DNA of 18,586 bases from CAZNQW01 sp964575225. Its GTDB lineage: Bacteria > Chloroflexota > Anaerolineae > JAAYZQ01. The stretch covers positions 1 through 18,586 of the forward strand of contig CAZNQW010000053.1 of NCBI GenBank assembly GCA_964575225.1, in the 5' to 3' direction. Below the pieces are notes generated by a model. That model did no database searches. It was not told the origin of the DNA and saw only the letters and a program-made list of their open reading frames with translations. Each line of letters begins with the position of its first letter. The first letter of the stretch is position 1. Below, piece by piece: positions 14,568 through 18,586 of the stretch. The position numbers and the translations under genes are program-made.

Positions 14568-17500
14568 GGCTCTGTGATTTCCACCGAAAGGATCCGGTCG
14601 CCTACAGCGATCTGCTGAGCCACCTCCAGCCCCTGGACTACGTAGCCGAACACGGTATAGCCACCGTCCAACTGGTGGATTGGGACCAGGCAGATGTAGA
14701 ACTGGCTGCCCGAGGATGCTCGCTCTGGGTTGACCTGGTCGCCTGTGCGTGCCATAGCGATGGCGCCGGTGTCGTGGGGCAATCCGATCTCGGCGGGCAC
14801 GGTATAGCCCGATCCGCCACGCCCCGTACCGGTGGGGTCGCCACCCTGGATCAACTGAAATCCCGTCGAGTTCTCCACACGATGGAAGGTCAGCCCGTCG
14901 TAGAACCCCTCGCGCGCCAGATACACAAAGTTGTTGACCGTTTGAGGCGCCTCGGCGGCTGCCAGATCGATCACAATGTCGCCTTTGTCAGTCACCAGTG
15001 TGGCTCGGTAGATTTTGCTCGGATCGATGCTCATGGGCGGGGGTGCGCTGTACATGCCGTCGCGTTGAATGGGGGCCAGGTCGCCGGCCCGCTGGCCTGC
15101 GCCAGGCGCCTCGGAGCCCTCCTCTGGTAGGCCCTGCAACTGCGTCAGGAAAGTCGCCAGGGCTTCGCGTTCCTCGTCGGGCGCCAGGGCAAGGGCCTTT
15201 TCGGCCGCGGCGATGGTCTTTTCAATATCGCCCTTTTGCTGGTATAGGAGCGCCAGGTTCTTGTGGCTGGTATAGTCATCGGGGATCAAGCTGAGCACGG
15301 CCAGGTTTTCGGTGATGGCCTCGTCGATTTTGCCCTGCCGGGCATAGACATAGGCCAGGGCGCCGTGGGCCAGGCTGTGGTTCGGCGCCAGGTCCAGCAC
15401 CTGTCGGAATCTGATTTCGGCATTGGCCCAGTCCTCGGCATCCATATAAGTCTGGCCCTCAGAAAGCAGGGTCTGGACCAACGCCGCGTCTTCCGACGTC
15501 TCGCCCTGGGTCTGTTGGAGCTGGGCCAGGAAGGCGCGGAGGGCCTGCTTCTCAGCCTCAGGCGCCAGTTCCAGAGCCTGGGTGGCTTCTGTGATGGCGT
15601 CTTCGATGCGGCCCATTTGCTGGTAGAGGATGGCCAGGTTCTTGCGATCGTTATAGTCCCGTGGGGCCAGCGTGACCGCTTCGCGGTACGCCTGCAAGGC
15701 AGAGTCCAGATCGCCAATTTGGGAATACACATAGCCCAGGGCGCTAAAGGCGTCGGCGGCCTTGGGCGTCAGCTCGACCGTTTTTTGATAAGCCTCAGCA
15801 GCTTGCTCCCACTGTTTCTGCTGCATATGGAACTCGCCCAGCAGGCGATAGGTCTGGGCGTACTTTTCGTCCAGTGCCAGCGAGTAGTTGTACATGTCCA
15901 GGGCACGTTCTGTATCGCCCAGGATATAATGGGTCTGCCCCAATTCATTCCACAGTTGGGCATTGTTCGGGCTCAGGTTGGTGGCATCGGTATAGTAGGC
16001 CAGCGCTTGGTTTAGATAGTCGCTTCGTTGCTCGCCGCTGCTCAGGCTACCCCAGGTTCGATACAGGCGGGCCAGGTTGGCCGAGTGATCGGTGTTGAGG
16101 GGCGCGATCTCGCGGGCTTTGAGCAGTGCCTTTTCGCTCTCTTGCAGCCACGTCTGGCGGTCCGAACCCTGGCTGGCTTTGCCCTTTTCCAGATAGGCCC
16201 GTCCCAAGAACAGGTAATAGAAATCCTGATCCCTGGCCATATCAATGGCCTTGTCGTAGAAAAAGATCGCGCCATCCCATTGCTGGGCATTTTCTGAACT
16301 CAGTCCCTGTTTATACAGAATATCGGCGCGGACCAGGCTCACGTTGGTGGTCCAGATCAACAGGCCGGTCAGGAGTGGCAGGGCGATGGCCAGAGCCGCC
16401 AGGCCCATATCCGCCAGTTGGCCGTTCCACCGGAAGGGCTTGAAGGTGCGGCGGAAGGCAGCGGTAAGCGTCCAGGCCAAGAGGATCAGCACCAGTCCGA
16501 TAAAGACATAGTAGAACGTGATGGTGTGGGTCAAAGGGTTGGGAGCATCCGGGCTGGCAATGGTCACCGGTTTGAGGCGAATGGCGTGTAGGATGGCAAA
16601 GGCCAGCCCGCCCAGTAAGGAAATCAGGGCCAAGACTCCGGTGGCCGATAGCCAATCTGCCGACCGGCGCCCTTCTGATTCGGGCCGCGTTGCCAGATCG
16701 GCGAGACCGACCAGCGCGATCATGGCCCAGGTAACGGCCAATAGAACGAGCATGACAGGTGAGGATTCGCCCCGTTTCTGGGTCAGAGATTGCCAGATAG
16801 TCGCCAAAGCACCCGGATCGCCATCTTGGATGGTGACAAAATCAAAGAGCATAGTACCCAGGATCAGTACCGCAAGGATGGTCAAGACCAGGATTGCACC
16901 CTGCCAGTCGCTGGCGGCGGTGGTGCGCGGTTGGCCTCCCGCAGCAGGGGCCGTCGAGCGGCTTCGGCGCTTGCGGCTGGGTTGGGCCGCCGGTAGGGTG
17001 GGCTGGGGATCCCCTGTCGCCCCTTCGGTTTCAGCGGGCTGTAGGATCAGGCGAGTGCCCACAATGACCAAAATGCCCGCAAAGGCCCAAAAATAGGTGC
17101 GCGTGGCCGCAATGGCAATGCCAAAATGGATCTCGATAAAGTGGGCCACGATTCCAGCCAGCAGGGCAAGGACCCACACGGCATAGCGACCTCCCCATCC
17201 CTTCTCTACTTGGGGTCGGAAGGTGCCGCTGATCATCAACACCAGGACGTAGGCGGCCAGTCCCAGCGTCACGCCGCCGGGGATGCCGACGCCGATGTAC
17301 ACTGGCCCGCGCCAGACCCAGGCGCCCACGGCGCCGGCGATGCCACCTCCCACGTAGAGGCCCACCAGCGTCAGGGTTTGCCATCGCTCGCGGATCAGCC
17401 CCAGGAATTTAAAGCCGTAGTAGAATACACTCAGGAACAGGAACATGTAGGCCGCAAAACCCACATAGCCCGTGGTGGCCAATGCGTCAAAGGTTTCGTT

Positions 17501-18586
17501 GTGAGAGCGGTCGGGCGAGGCGTTGCGCCGTTCATAGTGGGCCAGGTCGGGCGGATAAAAGCGGTTGTAGCCTACGTACATCGACTCGGGGCCATAGCCG
17601 ATGATGGGCCGCACGGCGTTCAATGGATCGGGGCCGCCGTCCTCTCCGGGGTACTCTAACGGCTCGTGGCTGCCCATCATGTCGACGACGCCCTCCCAGA
17701 TCAGCACGCGCACCTTGCCCGTGCCTTCTTCCGTCTGCAAGACTTTGCCCAGGCGCCCCACATAGGGTGTCTCCCGGAGGTTCTCCATGAGCGGGGTATC
17801 GACTGTATTAAAGAGCACCAAAAAGATCGTCAGGGGGATTGCCAGGCCCGCCATGGTCCAGGGCAACCACAGACGGCGCTTGATCAAGCCCAGCAAGGCA
17901 AAATAGAAAAAGATGCCACCCAGGAGGCCCAGCAAAGGCCCGCGGCTTTGGGTGTAAAAGATGCAGATCACCTGGGCGATCAGGATCACGAAATAGGCGG
18001 CCAGCAGCAGAAGGCGCGAGATTGGCTTGCGCAAGTAAATGGCAAAGGCCGCCATGGCCACGATAAAGATGATCGAGGCAACCAACCCCAGCCAGAAGTA
18101 GTTGGGCAGAGCCGGCGGAAAAAAGATCTCCAGGATCCAGGAAAAAGCCACCAAGAAGGCAAAGGTCATCGGCAGTGATATGGTCAGGACCCGGGAGCGT
18201 CGTTCCTCTGGCGTCAAGAGATAGATGGGAACTTGCAATCCGACACCGATGACGAGGGCTACCCAGCGAACCCATAGGGTGCTCCTGCCCGCCTCCAGGA
18301 GCATGCCAGCCAGCAAGGCTCCCACCAGCAGGACAAAGGCAATGATGCCCAGAACCCCATCCCGGACCTCAAAATGCCCCACGGCTTCCTTCCAGTTCTC
18401 CAGCAGCCGGGATATCGTGAGAGGGACGACCATGATCAGGAAAGCGGCCACAAAGATGGCATTTCCCATGTTTGAGGCCACGCGGGTGGTGACGTTGCCG
18501 CCCCAGGGCAGAGGGTCGAGCCCAAAATGCTGGATCAGGCCGTACATGGCGATGGGAAAGCTCACCAGCACCATGGCATTGATCAA
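14564..18586 (-). CDS. O-antigen ligase/polymerase-like membrane protein fused to TPRs and a C-terminal cyclophilin (5' truncated)
   Basis: The 1340 visible residues run off the right edge. About residues 1-750 are multi-pass membrane sequence with Wzy/WaaL-type features: IFYTQSRGPLLGLLGG, and a large outer loop containing IIGYGPESMYVGYN and DRSHNETFDALATTG with the conserved His. A basic cytoplasmic loop (RKRRSRS, DNA near 16965-16985) precedes a second group of helices ending near 16330. Residues about 750-1150 are TPR repeats (e.g. AQLWNELGQTHYILGDTERAL, AADAFSALGYVYSQIGDLDSAL). After a Gly/Ala/Glu-rich linker, a cyclophilin-type peptidyl-prolyl isomerase domain starts near 15055 (MYSAPPPM...DPSKIY). 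It has FHR, a QGGDPTGTGRGG loop, SGSQFYI and LDGGYTVFG; the usual Trp of the active site is Leu, as often in bacteria. Topology predicts TPR and cyclophilin outside the cell. No ribosome site precedes 15055, supporting true fusion. Confidence 0.88.
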   Translation of the reverse strand: MINAMVLVSFPIAMYGLIQHFGLDPLPWGGNVTTRVASNMGNAIFVAAFLIMVVPLTISRLLENWKEAVGHFEVRDGVLGIIAFVLLVGALLAGMLLEAGRSTLWVRWVALVIGVGLQVPIYLLTPEERRSRVLTISLPMTFAFLVAFSWILEIFFPPALPNYFWLGLVASIIFIVAMAAFAIYLRKPISRLLLLAAYFVILIAQVICIFYTQSRGPLLGLLGGIFFYFALLGLIKRRLWLPWTMAGLAIPLTIFLVLFNTVDTPLMENLRETPYVGRLGKVLQTEEGTGKVRVLIWEGVVDMMGSHEPLEYPGEDGGPDPLNAVRPIIGYGPESMYVGYNRFYPPDLAHYERRNASPDRSHNETFDALATTGYVGFAAYMFLFLSVFYYGFKFLGLIRERWQTLTLVGLYVGGGIAGAVGAWVWRGPVYIGVGIPGGVTLGLAAYVLVLMISGTFRPQVEKGWGGRYAVWVLALLAGIVAHFIEIHFGIAIAATRTYFWAFAGILVIVGTRLILQPAETEGATGDPQPTLPAAQPSRKRRSRSTAPAAGGQPRTTAASDWQGAILVLTILAVLILGTMLFDFVTIQDGDPGALATIWQSLTQKRGESSPVMLVLLAVTWAMIALVGLADLATRPESEGRRSADWLSATGVLALISLLGGLAFAILHAIRLKPVTIASPDAPNPLTHTITFYYVFIGLVLILLAWTLTAAFRRTFKPFRWNGQLADMGLAALAIALPLLTGLLIWTTNVSLVRADILYKQGLSSENAQQWDGAIFFYDKAIDMARDQDFYYLFLGRAYLEKGKASQGSDRQTWLQESEKALLKAREIAPLNTDHSANLARLYRTWGSLSSGEQRSDYLNQALAYYTDATNLSPNNAQLWNELGQTHYILGDTERALDMYNYSLALDEKYAQTYRLLGEFHMQQKQWEQAAEAYQKTVELTPKAADAFSALGYVYSQIGDLDSALQAYREAVTLAPRDYNDRKNLAILYQQMGRIEDAITEATQALELAPEAEKQALRAFLAQLQQTQGETSEDAALVQTLLSEGQTYMDAEDWANAEIRFRQVLDLAPNHSLAHGALAYVYARQGKIDEAITENLAVLSLIPDDYTSHKNLALLYQQKGDIEKTIAAAEKALALAPDEEREALATFLTQLQGLPEEGSEAPGAGQRAGDLAPIQRDGMYSAPPPMSIDPSKIYRATLVTDKGDIVIDLAAAEAPQTVNNFVYLAREGFYDGLTFHRVENSTGFQLIQGGDPTGTGRGGSGYTVPAEIGLPHDTGAIAMARTGDQVNPERASSGSQFYICLVPIHQLDGGYTVFGYVVQGLEVAQQIAVGDRILSVEITEP

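Noticed and set aside
14564..15055. Separate cyclophilin gene starting at the internal ATG 15055
   Set aside because: The frame is continuous with the TPR region, no ribosome site precedes the ATG, and a flexible linker joins the domains.
1..18586. CRISPR arrays, tRNA/rRNA genes, insertion sequences, phage genes or a toxin-antitoxin/defence system
   Set aside because: No direct-repeat arrays, transposase or integrase motifs, tRNA cloverleafs or defence-type genes were seen on reading both strands. By-eye inspection could miss a short ncRNA.

Overview
The window looks like a high-GC, non-model bacterial genome fragment from a draft or metagenome assembly. It contains a 10-N scaffold gap with sequencing adapter still attached. 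The gene style suggests Chloroflexota (Anaerolineae-like). The reasons are long Pro/Thr linkers behind single membrane anchors, a RodZ-type HTH fused to an ectodomain, a VanW/beta-lactamase-like protein, and a cyclophilin with the N-terminal MYSAPPPM...DPSK pattern that I associate with that phylum. This is inference; no rRNA or other taxonomic marker lies in the window.

Layout. (1) 2-979 (+) is the C-terminal part of a YibE/F-family membrane protein. It meets the next operon head-on at a strong bidirectional terminator (1032-1061). (2) 7203-1067 (-) is a tightly overlapped operon of three membrane-anchored ectoenzymes. In transcription order these are a RodZ-type HTH/TM protein fused to an M1-type zinc peptidase, an M14 carboxypeptidase apparently fused to a beta-propeller and an M23 endopeptidase (split by the gap at 4650-4693), and a PG_binding_4/beta-lactamase-like serine hydrolase. 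A near-consensus promoter (TTGTCA-N17-TATAAT) drives it. (3) 7346-8367 (+) is rsgA, a ribosome-assembly GTPase transcribed divergently from its own TTGACG-N17-TAGAAT promoter. (4) 9035-8442 (-) is a zinc-ribbon protein of unknown function with a near-consensus promoter overlapped by an inverted repeat. (5) 9395-11538 (+) is a tryptophanase (tnaA) followed by a UlaG-like metallo-beta-lactamase-fold hydrolase. (6) 18586-11568 (-) is a cell-surface polysaccharide operon with ATGA start/stop overlaps. It encodes an O-antigen ligase/polymerase-like membrane protein fused to TPRs and a C-terminal cyclophilin (5' end outside the window), a WecA/TagO-type glycan initiator, a nucleotide-sugar 6-dehydrogenase and a VTT/DedA membrane protein.

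How it fits together. Two envelope modules stand out. The polysaccharide operon supplies an activated acidic sugar (dehydrogenase), loads a sugar-1-phosphate on a lipid carrier (WecA-like), and polymerises or transfers the glycan outside the membrane (ligase-like). The ectoenzyme operon carries four metallo- or serine-hydrolase catalytic domains of types often directed at peptides or peptidoglycan. The most unusual items are the three multidomain fusions: RodZ-HTH/M1, M14/propeller/M23 and ligase/TPR/cyclophilin.
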